From the NCBI GenBank assembly GCA_963777165.1, contig CAVZPO010000027.1:124001-188000 (forward strand): DNA of 64,000 nucleotides, read 5' to 3'. The position numbers were made by a program, and so were the translations under genes. This stretch comes from DYJB01 sp963777165. Its GTDB lineage: Bacteria; Chloroflexota; Anaerolineae; Anaerolineales; E44-bin32. Shown one piece after another: positions 1 through 8,141 of this stretch. The stretch's first letter is position 1, and each line of letters starts with the position of its first letter. The notes beneath the pieces were generated by a model, which ran no database searches, had not been told where the DNA came from, and worked only from the letters and a program-made list of their open reading frames with translations.

Positions 1-84
1 GGGGCGTTGTGGGCGGGGGTGATTTGCCAGGGCCGAAGGTCCTGGTGCCTTTCCAGGGCTTCAGCGAGTTGTTAGGCGGGCCAA
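1..84 (-). mobile_element. Possible attC half-site of an integron cassette (cut by window edge)
   Basis: Read on the minus strand, downstream of the yqcC stop, a GCCTAAC core (71-77) is followed by AACTCGCTGAAGC, the arrangement of the R''-L'' half of an attC site. It runs into imperfect inverted repeats (CCTGG/CCAGG around 28-57) and reaches the window edge before a matching second half appears. A GTTGGGC core lies at 495-501 on the same strand, just upstream of yqcC, and would be the cassette's other boundary. The cores pair with one G.T mismatch. This is pattern matching by eye; the missing half is outside the window. Confidence 0.33.
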
Positions 85-147
85 CGGTGTACTTGGGGCC
101 GGGAGAGCCGACATGAACATCCTCGGAGGCTCAAAGTTCAACTCCCG

Positions 148-474
148 CTACCGACCGCTGAACAATGCGTCGAACTCAGAGAGTAGGATGGTAAGGCGCG
201 CCGCTCTCGGCTCAGTGTCAAATTCGCGAACAGCCTGTGTGCCGACAGCGCTGGATGATGGGAACTCATTGGTGGCGATAGCCTCTCGAACGCGAGGAAC
301 GAAGATGAATTGGAGCCATTGGGAGAACGCCATCTTGTCGAGGCCGAACGCGCCTGGGTTCTCGAGCTGGTCGGGAGGAAGCTGTGAGGCCTGCCAGAAG
401 CCGATTGTGTGCATCTCGGCCTCGATTTCCTCCAGTTTGGCTGCAACGAGCGCGGAAAGGTGCGATGACGTCAA
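148..474 (-). CDS. yqcC: YqcC-family (DUF446) protein
   Basis: A 108-residue soluble protein of the YqcC/DUF446 family, whose function is unknown; in enterobacteria the gene sits beside tRNA-modification gene truC. The family pattern is visible: an N-terminal helix with IEAEM, a GFWQ segment near 25-28, and the block QWLQFIFVPR at 52-61. Length is typical. GC counted by eye on three 60-base lines is about 58 percent against about 67 percent in the next gene, and attC-like cores flank it, so it may have arrived as a gene cassette. It has no functional link to its neighbours here. Confidence 0.8.
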   Translation of the reverse strand: MTSSHLSALVAAKLEEIEAEMHTIGFWQASQLPPDQLENPGAFGLDKMAFSQWLQFIFVPRVREAIATNEFPSSSAVGTQAVREFDTEPRAARLTILLSEFDALFSGR

Positions 475-529
475 GTCGCCACTCCCTGTGGCACGCCCAA
501 CATCTGACTCGACGCTTGCGTTCCCGTCG

Positions 530-1189
530 TCAACCCTGGCGGGCGCGGCGCGGGACGCGTCGAGGGATCAGCCGCGGGATGCGCCGGTGCTGCTCGGCCA
601 CCCAGGCGACGCGAGAGCGCAGCTCGCGGTCGTCGAATTCCTGAAGAACGCAGACCAGCACGGCGGCCAGGATCAGGCACGCCCAGGCGGCGAGTGTCCC
701 GGCCAGCAGCGTGGCGCCGAACAATGCCAGCCCACAACCCAACGTCAGCGGTCGCCGGATCACACGGTAGGGCGCCCACTCCGCCAGCCGATCCGGCGAG
801 CGCCCATAGGTGCCGTTGCGCAGGCGCGCCATCAGGGCCCACATGGCCAGCGCCAATCCGCCGAAGATCAGCAGCCCACTCCCGACCGTCCACGCCAGCA
901 CCGCCGGCGTCAGATTCGTGCGGGCGAGCGCTGCCGGGGAGTAGGTGCCCATCGAGGTGATCACCCCGGAGGGTCCAACACTCGGCCCCAGCGTCCATGC
1001 CCACACAAACGAAGCCAGAATGCTGGCCAAGCCGAGAGAGCGCAGGACGGCTGACGGCCAGCCGGGCACACGGTCGTCCATGGCCAGCACCAGGCCTCGG
1101 CGCAGAAGCAGCGCGCAGGCATAGGCGACGGCGCCGGCCATCAAACTGAGGACGAAGGGAAACTCGGCGATCCAGTCGGCCATCTGCAT
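530..1189 (-). CDS. Isoprenylcysteine/phospholipid methyltransferase-like membrane protein
   Basis: A 219-residue integral membrane protein with about five hydrophobic segments (roughly 10-30, 48-68, 98-118, 148-168, 170-185). The C-terminal part, with YRVIRRPLTLGCGLALFG and a final RIPRLIP, resembles the C-terminal SAM-binding region of the ICMT/PEMT group, in which an R-HP motif precedes a helix and an x-RLIP tail; here the HP is RP, so activity is uncertain. The start is ATG at 1189; ATG at 1183 is an alternative. It follows the repeat-containing membrane protein on the same strand with a 10-base gap and is probably co-transcribed. Confidence 0.55.
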   Translation of the reverse strand: MQMADWIAEFPFVLSLMAGAVAYACALLLRRGLVLAMDDRVPGWPSAVLRSLGLASILASFVWAWTLGPSVGPSGVITSMGTYSPAALARTNLTPAVLAWTVGSGLLIFGGLALAMWALMARLRNGTYGRSPDRLAEWAPYRVIRRPLTLGCGLALFGATLLAGTLAAWACLILAAVLVCVLQEFDDRELRSRVAWVAEQHRRIPRLIPRRVPRRARQG

Positions 1190-1199
1190 TTCATCCCAC

Positions 1200-2141
1200 C
1201 TAACGAAGCAGCAGGTAGACCACCACCACGGTCACCCCCACCGCCATCATGCTGCTGGCCGCCAGGGCGGCAATAAAGGCCCAGGTTGACCATGTCCGTC
1301 GGCCCGCAGTCTGCTGCATGATCGGCGCTTCACCTGTGCCTCCGAGTGTCGCTTCCGCCGCACGTGGGCGCGCCAGGTACAGCGACGCCAGCACGACCAG
1401 AGCGACGAGCACCGCCGGGCCGAAGACCAGGCCCAACTTGACGAAGGCGGTGACGCCGAGCTTGGCGACCAGCCGGTCGCCCCATTCCGGCTGGGCATAG
1501 AACAGGAACAATCCGCCCAGCGTCAGGCCGAGCAGCGGCAGGGCGGCCAGCAGGATCAGGCGCACCGACCAGCGTGTCACGTCCGGCAAGTGCAGGGGGC
1601 GACGCGTGGACCCGCCCGCCAACGCCAGCGCCGCGCCGGCGCTGATGGCCAGGAAGACGAACGGCGCGTACGGCAGCACCGCCTGTAACAGCACCGTCCC
1701 CGGCAGGGGCTCGACGAGTAATTCGAAACGGCCGGGGGCGACAAACGATAACACCCACCCGGCGGCTGAAAGCAAGAGCAAGGGCAGCGAAACGGCCAGC
1801 GCCGCCGAGGCTAGCAGGCGAGCCAGCGGCGCGCCGGGGCGAGGCAGGGTAGGTTCTTGCACCGGCCGCGGTCCCGCCGGTTCGAGGGCGTATAGCGCGG
1901 CCAGCAGCACGACGCCGAACAGTGTCGCCGGCGAGAAGATCAGCGCTACCCGCAGGAATTCAGTTCCCGGCAGGCGTTCGAGCAGTGTCGTGAAGCGCTC
2001 GGGCGCCAGGTAAAACGCCGCCAACGCCAGTACCGAGAGGAGCAACGCCGGGATCGCCGGCACGAGCACGAACAGCGCCACGGCGCGGCTGGCGCGCTTG
2101 GTCGGACGCGTGTTGCCGGAGGAAGGCCGGGAGGAGCTCAT
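1200..2141 (-). CDS. Membrane protein with three internal repeats, function unknown
   Basis: About 313 residues with roughly eight hydrophobic helices. Three units repeat the pattern helix, F-x-A-P-x-R/W-F, a short amphipathic stretch with L-P-G-T, then a second helix starting with F/A-P: around 44-75, 133-164 and 214-246. The third copy is the most diverged. The start at 2141 is chosen because GAGG lies about nine bases upstream on the coding strand and it clears the stop of the upstream gene; ATG at 2156 is possible. No family is recognised. It lies 25 bases downstream of a Gmad2 lipoprotein gene and is probably in its operon. Confidence 0.6.
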   Translation of the reverse strand: MSSSRPSSGNTRPTKRASRAVALFVLVPAIPALLLSVLALAAFYLAPERFTTLLERLPGTEFLRVALIFSPATLFGVVLLAALYALEPAGPRPVQEPTLPRPGAPLARLLASAALAVSLPLLLLSAAGWVLSFVAPGRFELLVEPLPGTVLLQAVLPYAPFVFLAISAGAALALAGGSTRRPLHLPDVTRWSVRLILLAALPLLGLTLGGLFLFYAQPEWGDRLVAKLGVTAFVKLGLVFGPAVLVALVVLASLYLARPRAAEATLGGTGEAPIMQQTAGRRTWSTWAFIAALAASSMMAVGVTVVVVYLLLR

Positions 2142-2166
2142 CGCACGCCGCCTCATCCGCCGCGCC

Positions 2167-2979
2167 TTAAGGCGCCAGGTCGATCTCGACACTGCTGCGG
2201 TGGATGTCACCGCCGTGCGCCGGGCTGATGTCGCGCACGACCACGCGCCCCGGCCCGGCCGCCGTCAGTGTGTAGGTCACATCGGCCGCGAATGGCCCCG
2301 GCAGGCCGAAGTCGGGCGCCTGCACCAGCACCGGCTGCAGCCCGATCACCGCGCCGTAAGCGTCCACCACCTCGATCAATAGCGTCTGTTCGAAGCTCGC
2401 CACGCCGATGCCCTCGACGTGCACCACGCCGCCGCGAATTGTATCCCCCGCGGCCGGCAGGCTGATCTGCAGCCGCTCCGCCTCCTCCCCCGCCGCCGGG
2501 CGGACGTCGGCGGCGCCACCTGGCATGACCGTCACGACGATGGATGCCAGATGGGTCACGCCACCGTCGCGCGGACTGACCAGGTAGGCCTGGAGAAACG
2601 CCGGCCGCTCCTCGGTTGCACTGAAGCTCAACGTCGCGTCGAAGGCCAGAGCTCCGCCCTCGATCTCTGAGCCAATCACCGCCTGCGGCGGGACCAGGTC
2701 GGTGCCGTCATCCAGCAGCACGCGCAGCGTGAGCGTGTTCTCGAAGGCCGGCAGTGTCGTCGTCACATGCACGCTCATCGGGCTTACCAGCCGCGAGCTC
2801 TGGCCTGGTGCGGTGATGCGGATCGCCTCAGCCGGCTCGGTCGAGGCGGGCGTTTCGCTCGGAACCGGGCCGATCGTGGGGATCGGCGCCGGTACGGCGG
2901 AAGGCGTGGCGCCGGAGCCCAGCGAGCAGGCAAACATCATCGGCAGGGCGGCAAGCAGCAGGCGAACCAGCGAACGCAT
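2167..2979 (-). CDS. Lipoprotein with two Gmad2 immunoglobulin-like domains
   Basis: A 270-residue secreted lipoprotein. The signal peptide ends in a lipobox-like FACS (residues about 15-18) and is followed by a Pro/Thr/Ser-rich linker. Two tandem Gmad2 domains (bacterial spore-germination Ig-like fold) follow: one beginning near IRITAPGQ and one near LQISLPAAG, each with the S-P-x-x-V-x-G/T pattern and the F-E-x-T-L-x-x-x-V core. The start at 2979 is supported by GGAGG just upstream. Such proteins are thought to bind surface or wall components; there is no direct evidence of the ligand. It is divergent from the LuxR-type gene with about 95 bases between them. Confidence 0.75.
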   Translation of the reverse strand: MRSLVRLLLAALPMMFACSLGSGATPSAVPAPIPTIGPVPSETPASTEPAEAIRITAPGQSSRLVSPMSVHVTTTLPAFENTLTLRVLLDDGTDLVPPQAVIGSEIEGGALAFDATLSFSATEERPAFLQAYLVSPRDGGVTHLASIVVTVMPGGAADVRPAAGEEAERLQISLPAAGDTIRGGVVHVEGIGVASFEQTLLIEVVDAYGAVIGLQPVLVQAPDFGLPGPFAADVTYTLTAAGPGRVVVRDISPAHGGDIHRSSVEIDLAP

Positions 2980-3023
2980 GGGGGCCTCCGTGGCCGATTG
3001 CAGTTTAACTGGAGGGCTGGGAA

Positions 3024-3052
3024 TTGACATCAGAACATTTGTTCGATATACT
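3024..3052 (+). promoter_or_regulatory. Sigma-70 promoter with an embedded LexA-type box
   Basis: TTGACA (3024-3029) and TATACT (3047-3052) are separated by exactly 17 bases. The spacer holds GAAC-ATTT-GTTC (3033-3044), the GAACN4GTTC palindrome bound by LexA/DinR in Firmicutes and Actinobacteria. A repressor there would occlude RNA polymerase directly. Confidence 0.7.
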
Positions 3053-3075
3053 CGTGCTGCCCAAAGGAGGCCGAC

Positions 3076-3540
3076 GTGTGGTCCCGCCAAGCTCCCGGCT
3101 GGCCTGATTCTCCCCCCTTGCCCGGCCCGCGCCTGGTGCTCGAGGTGGACGGCGCTCTCGCCGACCAGCTCCTGCGCGCGGCTCAGGCTCAGGACCTGCC
3201 GGCCGAGATCCTGGCCAACGACTTGCTGACGCAGGCTGTCGAGCAGGAGAGCCTGCGCTTGCGGGCCGAGGCGGCGCTCACCCGCCTGACGCCGCGCGAG
3301 CGCGAGGTCGCCCGTTGGGTCGTGCTTGGTCACACCAATCAGCGGATCGCCGCCACGCTCGTCGTCTCGCCCGAAACGGTCAAGACGCACATCCGCCACA
3401 CGCTGGAGAAGCTGGGCGTGCGCAGCAAAGCCGAGCTGCGCCTGCGGCTGAGCGAGATGGGCGTTCGCCGCTGGCCCGACCCCGCGCCGGAAGCGCTCCC
3501 TGCCCGCCTGCCATTCGATCTCAATCTCCCCTTGCGTTAG
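3076..3540 (+). CDS. LuxR-type helix-turn-helix regulator
   Basis: A 154-residue transcription regulator with one GerE/LuxR HTH domain near 70-128 (LTPREREVARWVVLGHTNQ, then IAATLVVSPETVKTHIRHTL and KLGVRSKAEL). The N-terminal 65 residues show no receiver or sensor domain; the C-terminus is Pro-rich. The GTG start is supported by AAAGGAGG seven bases upstream. The promoter holds a GAACN4GTTC box between -35 and -10, so the gene may belong to the SOS regulon. It may control the divergent Gmad2 lipoprotein operon; its targets are unknown. Confidence 0.85.
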   Translation: MWSRQAPGWPDSPPLPGPRLVLEVDGALADQLLRAAQAQDLPAEILANDLLTQAVEQESLRLRAEAALTRLTPREREVARWVVLGHTNQRIAATLVVSPETVKTHIRHTLEKLGVRSKAELRLRLSEMGVRRWPDPAPEALPARLPFDLNLPLR

Positions 3541-3586
3541 CCGCTCGCAACCGGCTCGCCCTCAACTCCCTCATTCAGTCTGTATC

Positions 3587-3615
3587 TAGACAAAACCTGT
3601 GCATTTTGGTATAGT
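3587..3615 (+). promoter_or_regulatory. Promoter of the DUF3159 gene
   Basis: TAGACA (3587-3592), a 17-base spacer and TATAGT (3610-3615), with an extended TGG directly before the -10. The predicted transcript starts near 3622. Confidence 0.6.
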
Positions 3616-3642
3616 AGTCGTCATCACTTGGGGAACGGGATC

Positions 3643-4329
3643 GTGGTGTCGACAGCCAGCAAAGCGCGAGAAGTCCTGGAAGAGCTACGCATGGTCGTAC
3701 TCGGCCGGGGCACAATACTTGATGCCATCCTGCCCCCTCTGGCCTTCCTTATCATCAGCGCCCTGAAAGACGCCCGGACCGCCATGCTCGCCGCGCTGCT
3801 CACCGCCGGGGCCCTCACAGGCCTGCGCGCTATTCGCCGTCAGCCAACAACCTACGCCTTGCTCGGCCTGGGTGGATCGCTGCTGGCGTTTCTCGCCGCG
3901 CAGGTGCTCCAGCGCGCCGAGTTGTTCTTCCTGCCCGATCTGATCACCAATGCCTTGCTGTTCGCCGCCAGCCTGGCATCCATCGTCGTGCACCGCCCGC
4001 TGGTCGCCTGGACCAGTCACCTGGTCCGTCGCTGGCCGCGCGCCTGGTATTGGCACCCGCGCGTCCGGCCGGCCTACACCGAAGTCACCCTCGCCTGGGC
4101 ATTGTTCTTCCTGCTGCAGGGCAGCCTCCAGTGGGCCGCCTTCCAGCAGCAGAACCCTGCGCTCCAGGCCGCCGTCGGATTGATCAGCGGATGGCCCGCA
4201 ACCCTCGCACTGTTGATCCTGACCTACCTGTTCGGCACCTGGCGCCTGGCGCGCCTGGTCGGCCCAAGCGTGGCCGAGTTTCGCACCCAGGCACCGCCGC
4301 CCTGGACCGGACAGCGGCGCGGCTTCTGA
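3643..4329 (+). CDS. DUF3159-family membrane protein
   Basis: About 228 residues with six hydrophobic helices, matching DUF3159: an N-terminal amphipathic region, PPLAFLIISALKDARTAM, the R-R-Q-P segment after the second helix, F-F-L-P-D-L-I-T-N in the middle, and S-x-x-x-H-R-P-L-V before a cytoplasmic loop. The biochemical role is unknown. The GTG at 3643 follows GGGGAACGGGA and lies about 20 bases after the predicted transcript start; an in-frame TTG at 3628 is possible but would leave almost no leader. DUF4345 follows after 27 bases. Confidence 0.7.
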   Translation: MVSTASKAREVLEELRMVVLGRGTILDAILPPLAFLIISALKDARTAMLAALLTAGALTGLRAIRRQPTTYALLGLGGSLLAFLAAQVLQRAELFFLPDLITNALLFAASLASIVVHRPLVAWTSHLVRRWPRAWYWHPRVRPAYTEVTLAWALFFLLQGSLQWAAFQQQNPALQAAVGLISGWPATLALLILTYLFGTWRLARLVGPSVAEFRTQAPPPWTGQRRGF

Positions 4330-4356
4330 CCGCGCCACATCACAAAGGAGAATCCC

Positions 4357-4698
4357 TTGAACGTGCTTCAGATCCTGCAGATCGTCGCCGCCCTGGCCAC
4401 CGCCGCCACCGGCCTGTTCTCGCTGCTTGCCCCCACCAAGATCACCGGCTTCACCGGCCTGCAGCCCGTCGGCGGGCGCGGCATCACCGAGCTGCGCGCC
4501 GTCCTCGGCGGCCTGTTCATCGCCCTGGGCCTAGCGCCGCTGTTCCTCGGCCCGGTCGCTTACCTGATGCTAGGCATCGGGTACCTGGCGATCGGCGCAG
4601 TGCGCGCTGTGTCGATGTTCGTCGATCGCTCGGTCGTCCAATCCAACGTCATCAGCCTGATCACCGAGATCGTGCTGGGCGTGATCCTGGTTCTGTGA
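4357..4698 (+). CDS. DUF4345-like small membrane protein
   Basis: A 113-residue protein with four hydrophobic helices. G-x-x-E-L-R-x-x-x-G-G-L-F-I-A-L-G in the middle is typical of DUF4345/SPW-like small membrane proteins. The TTG start has AAAGGAG at a good distance. The role is unknown. It lies in a run of small membrane genes (DUF3159, DUF4345, DUF1295, DUF1475) on one strand with gaps of 18 to 37 bases, so a shared transcript is likely. Confidence 0.65.
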   Translation: MNVLQILQIVAALATAATGLFSLLAPTKITGFTGLQPVGGRGITELRAVLGGLFIALGLAPLFLGPVAYLMLGIGYLAIGAVRAVSMFVDRSVVQSNVISLITEIVLGVILVL

Positions 4699-4734
4699 AC
4701 CGGCGAAAGCACCCCTGAGGGAGAACTGCTGAAA

Positions 4735-5532
4735 ATGGAATTCTGGGAGCTCTGCCTGCTAGTCGGGGCCGCCATCTTCGGCCTGATGCTCATGCTCTGG
4801 CTGTTCAGCCTGGCGCTGCGCAACTCCAGCATCGTCGACATCTTCTGGGGCACCGGGTTCGTCATCGTCGCCTGGGCCGCTTTCCTGCTCACCCCCGACG
4901 GCTTCCTGCCGCGTAAGCTGCTGCTGGCGGCGCTGGTCACGATCTGGGGTCTGCGCCTTTCGATCCACATCTTGCGCCGCAACTGGGGCAAGCCGGAGGA
5001 TTTCCGCTACGCCAAATGGCGTGAGGAAAGCGGCCGAAGCTGGTGGTGGCACAGCTTCTTCAAAGTCTTCCTGCTGCAGGGGATCCTGCTGTGGATCATC
5101 AGCGCGCCACTGATCGCAGTTCAGCTCAGCCCGACGCCGCAGCGCCTGGGCCCGCTCGACGCCCTGGGCGTCCTCGTCTGGGCCTTCGGCTTCTACTTCG
5201 AGGCCGCCGGCGACGCGCAGCTCGAGCGCTTCAAGAGCGACCCAGCCAACAAAGGCAAGCTGCTCACGACCGGCGTCTGGCGCTACACCCGTCACCCGAA
5301 CTACTTCGGCGACGCGGCGCAGTGGTGGGGCTATTTTCTGATCGCCGCCTCGGCGGGCGCCTGGTGGACGATCTTCAGCCCGGTTCTGATGACGCTGCTC
5401 CTGGTGCGCGTCTCCGGCGTTGCCTTGCTGGAGAAGACGCTCATCAAGACCAAACCCGGCTACCGCGAGTACGCCGAAACGACCAGCGCCTTCGTCCCCT
5501 GGTTCCCGCGCCGTCCGGGCCGCTCGGCCTAA
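4735..5532 (+). CDS. DUF1295 steroid-5-alpha-reductase-like membrane protein
   Basis: A 265-residue membrane protein of the DUF1295 group (3-oxo-5-alpha-steroid 4-dehydrogenase C-terminal fold), possible NAD(P)H-dependent reductase or methyltransferase-like enzyme. The signature is present: RYAKWREESG near 92, W-x-F-G-x-x-x-E-x-x-x-D near 152-165, K-G-K-L-L-T-T-G-V-W-R-Y-T-R-H-P-N-Y-F-G-D near 175-195 and K-P-G-Y-R-E-Y near 240. Full length for the family. The substrate is unknown. It is followed after 18 bases by DUF1475, a frequent partner family. Confidence 0.8.
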   Translation: MEFWELCLLVGAAIFGLMLMLWLFSLALRNSSIVDIFWGTGFVIVAWAAFLLTPDGFLPRKLLLAALVTIWGLRLSIHILRRNWGKPEDFRYAKWREESGRSWWWHSFFKVFLLQGILLWIISAPLIAVQLSPTPQRLGPLDALGVLVWAFGFYFEAAGDAQLERFKSDPANKGKLLTTGVWRYTRHPNYFGDAAQWWGYFLIAASAGAWWTIFSPVLMTLLLVRVSGVALLEKTLIKTKPGYREYAETTSAFVPWFPRRPGRSA

Positions 5533-5550
5533 GTCTTCACGGAGACTACC

Positions 5551-5904
5551 ATGCGACTTGCCAAAGGGATCGCACTGCTCGGCGTGCTGGCTATGACCGG
5601 CGTACTGATCTACGGCTTTTCCATCGGCGACTTCGCCGCCGAGGGTCGTCAGCTCCTGGCGATGCCATGGGGGATCGTTTCCCTCGTCGATCTGTACGTC
5701 GGCTTCACGCTGTTCTCCGCCTGGATCGTGTTCCGCGAGCGCTCCTGGCCGCGCTCGCTCGTGTGGGTTATCCTGATGATGGTGCTCGGCTTCTTCACTG
5801 CCAGCCTGTACACCTTCCTGGCGCTCCAATCCAGCCGGGGCGAATGGAAGCGCTTCTGGCTTGGCCGGCGGATTGAGGTCTCAAGTCCGGCCCCGGCCTC
5901 CTGA
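5551..5904 (+). CDS. DUF1475-family small membrane protein
   Basis: A 117-residue protein with about three hydrophobic helices. The segment MPWGIVSLVDLYVGFTLFSA (about 40-59), then W-I-V-F-R-E-R-S-W and a G-x-x-x-x-S-L-Y-x-F helix, matches DUF1475. The ATG has GGAG about six bases upstream. The function is unknown; the neighbouring DUF1295 protein suggests a joint role in lipid or quinone modification, which is an inference from position only. Confidence 0.65.
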   Translation: MRLAKGIALLGVLAMTGVLIYGFSIGDFAAEGRQLLAMPWGIVSLVDLYVGFTLFSAWIVFRERSWPRSLVWVILMMVLGFFTASLYTFLALQSSRGEWKRFWLGRRIEVSSPAPAS

Positions 5905-5955
5905 TCCACCGGCCTGCCCTACGATCGTGACCGGTATCTCCTTGGAGGGAATCTC

Positions 5956-6678
5956 GTGAACAAGTACTCGCCCTTACTCGCAATGTTCCTCGCCGCGGCC
6001 CTCCTGGCCTCGTGTGCGACCGCACCGGTCGCCGCCCCGCCCACCGCCGCTCCCACACAGCCGGCGGTGCCTGCGCCGACCCTCACGCCCGTCCCGCCCA
6101 CCGAGCCGGTGGCTACCGCAGCCGCGGACGCTCCTGTCGGGGTACTCCGCCTGGTCGTCGCCCCGGAGGGCAACGAAGCCCGCTTCCGGGTGCGCGAACA
6201 GTTGGTCAGCCTGACGCTGCCCAGCGATGCCGTCGGGACGACCACCGGCCTGAGCGGTGCGATCATCATTCAGCCCGACGGTCAGATCGTCGCCGCCGAG
6301 TCGCGCTTCGCCGTCGACCTGACGACGCTGGCCACCGACAGCAGCCGGCGCGATGGATACATCCAGCGCAATACGCTGGAGACCGGCACCTATCCCGAGG
6401 CGGTCTTCATGCCCACAGTGGTCACGGGCTTACCCTCGCCACTGCCCAAGTCCGGCTCGGTCGCCTTCCAGCTTACCGGCGATCTGACGGTGCACGGCGC
6501 CACCCACCCGGTCACCTGGGACGTCACAGCCCAGATCGATGGCCGGACGCTGCGCGGAGCCGCCACCACGAGCATTACCTTCACCGAATTCGGGATGACA
6601 CTGCCGCGCGTCGGCCCGGTGCTCAGCGTGGAAGACCTGATCGCATTGGAGCTCGATTTCACGCTGAACGTCGAGTAG
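5956..6678 (+). CDS. YceI-family lipoprotein
   Basis: A 240-residue exported lipoprotein. The signal peptide ends at LLASC (lipobox near residue 20), followed by a Pro/Thr/Ala-rich linker to about 60. A YceI domain follows, with F-x-V-x-E-Q-L near 76, F-A-V-D-L-T-T-L, R-R-D-G-Y-I-Q-R-N-T-L, F-x-x-T and D-L-T-V-H-G-x-T-H-P-V-T. YceI proteins form a lipocalin-like barrel that binds polyisoprenoids or similar lipids outside the membrane. GTG start with GGAGG upstream. It closes the membrane-protein run and is followed by a hairpin. Confidence 0.88.
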   Translation: MNKYSPLLAMFLAAALLASCATAPVAAPPTAAPTQPAVPAPTLTPVPPTEPVATAAADAPVGVLRLVVAPEGNEARFRVREQLVSLTLPSDAVGTTTGLSGAIIIQPDGQIVAAESRFAVDLTTLATDSSRRDGYIQRNTLETGTYPEAVFMPTVVTGLPSPLPKSGSVAFQLTGDLTVHGATHPVTWDVTAQIDGRTLRGAATTSITFTEFGMTLPRVGPVLSVEDLIALELDFTLNVE

Positions 6679-6979
6679 CTGCGGGTTATCGAACCGCCGT
6701 GGAGGCGAGGCCGGCTGAGATGGCTTCGCCCCCACGGCATGCTTTGCGCGCACCCCGCCGCTCGACGCGGCTCCGAGTTAGGCGTGACGAGCGACACCTG
6801 ACCGGCCAGGCAGTTGTTGTTTCGCGCCTGGTTCTCCGCCGCGCGATCTCAATCCGTGATTGGCGGCGCCACTCTCCCTGCTCACCCATCGACTTCCGGG
6901 TTGGAAGCGCTCGTTTCTTCGGCCCTCGACTTTCGCATGACTCCCTCTTGGGGTAAGCTCCATCCATTGCGTTGGGTCC
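6679..6979. other. Gap between YceI and mutarotase-like genes
   Basis: 301 bases without a supported gene. A hairpin at 6697-6737 (12-base arms CCGTGGAGGCGA and TCGCCCCCACGG, one mismatch, 17-base loop) follows the YceI gene and may end its transcript, but it has no T-run. No clear promoter was found in the rest. Confidence 0.4.
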
Positions 6980-8023
6980 ATGGACTCTTACGTCATGGAC
7001 AGCCCATCCATGGAGACTCGCGTGATGGTGCGCTTTGATCCGAACGGTACGCTTCGTGACCTCCGCTTGCTCCGTCTCGAGAACGATCAGGTGCGTGTCG
7101 AACTTCTCCCGGAGGTCGGCGCCAAGATCTGGAACTTCGTCCACCGGCCAAGCGACCACAATCTGCTTTGGCACAATCCCCACCTGCCTCCGGCCCGGCA
7201 GGCATTTGGCGCCAGCTTCGATGACAACTGGTCGGGCGGCTGGGACGAACTTCTCCCCAACGACCTGCCGCGCCCGGCACCGGAAGGCGACCTGCTGCCC
7301 GACCACGGTGAATTCTGGTCGCAAGAAGCCGAATGGGAGATCCTCGAAGACCATCCCCGGCGTTGCGCGGCGCGCTTCACAACCTACGGCAGGGTCCTGC
7401 CCACACGATTCGAAAAAGTGATCAGCCTGGAGGGCAATGACCCTTTCGTGCGTCTGCATTACACCTACACCAACCATGCGCCCTACCCGATCGACTTCCT
7501 GTGGAACATCCATCCAGCGCTGGCGGTTTCCGAGCATACGCGGCTGGAGGTCCCGGCAGACCGCGGGATCACCGATCCCTGGAGGGAAGACCGCTTCGAG
7601 GGCAACGCCGCCTTCACGTGGCCGCATGCCATCGACCGCGACGGCCGCAAGGTCGACTTGCGCCGCGTGGATCCTCCCGACGCCGGCGTCGCGGATATGC
7701 ACTACCTCATCGACGTCCGGGAGGGCTGGTACGCGGCCACCGAGCAGGCCGCCGGCATCGGCTTCGCACTTGCCTTCCCGCGTGCGATCTTCCCTCACGT
7801 ATGGCTCTTCCGCGCGCTCGGGGGATGGCGCGGGCTGTACACCCTCATCCTGGAGGCCTCCACCGGCTATCCGTATGATCTCGAGGTCGCCAGACAGCGC
7901 GGCACCTGCGGGCACCTCGAGCCTGGTGCCTCGATCGAGGCGGAGGTCTTGGCCATCGCCTACTCGGGCATCTCGGCCGTCGCCGAGGTCCGTCCGGATG
8001 GCCAGGTCCTGCCCAGGCGGTAG
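6980..8023 (+). CDS. DUF5107 / aldose-1-epimerase-fold protein
   Basis: About 347 residues with the all-beta galactose-mutarotase fold: E-L-L-P-E-V-G-A-K-I-W near 40, the acidic D-N-W-S-G-G-W-D-E segment near 82-90, W-N-I-H-P near 173 and L-I-L-E near 293. It probably binds or isomerises a carbohydrate, but no substrate can be given. The start is uncertain: ATGs at 6980, 6995, 7010 and 7025 are in frame and only 7025 has a clear GGAG upstream, so the true protein may be about 332 residues. An AAC(3)-like gene follows after 118 bases. Confidence 0.65.
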   Translation: MDSYVMDSPSMETRVMVRFDPNGTLRDLRLLRLENDQVRVELLPEVGAKIWNFVHRPSDHNLLWHNPHLPPARQAFGASFDDNWSGGWDELLPNDLPRPAPEGDLLPDHGEFWSQEAEWEILEDHPRRCAARFTTYGRVLPTRFEKVISLEGNDPFVRLHYTYTNHAPYPIDFLWNIHPALAVSEHTRLEVPADRGITDPWREDRFEGNAAFTWPHAIDRDGRKVDLRRVDPPDAGVADMHYLIDVREGWYAATEQAAGIGFALAFPRAIFPHVWLFRALGGWRGLYTLILEASTGYPYDLEVARQRGTCGHLEPGASIEAEVLAIAYSGISAVAEVRPDGQVLPRR

Positions 8024-8141
8024 ACTCCGTACGAGCACACCGGGTTGTTCCGAGCAGGCCTACGACCACCTCGCCGGCGTTCACCTCCTCCGAGCGCAGG
8101 TGCGTCATCCAGCAAGATGGTGAAAGAAAGAGGAGAGAGAC

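Noticed and set aside
113..1054. Long plus-strand open frame at the left edge
   Set aside because: Overlaps yqcC and the ICMT-like gene, both with recognisable motifs on the minus strand; composition is shadow-like.
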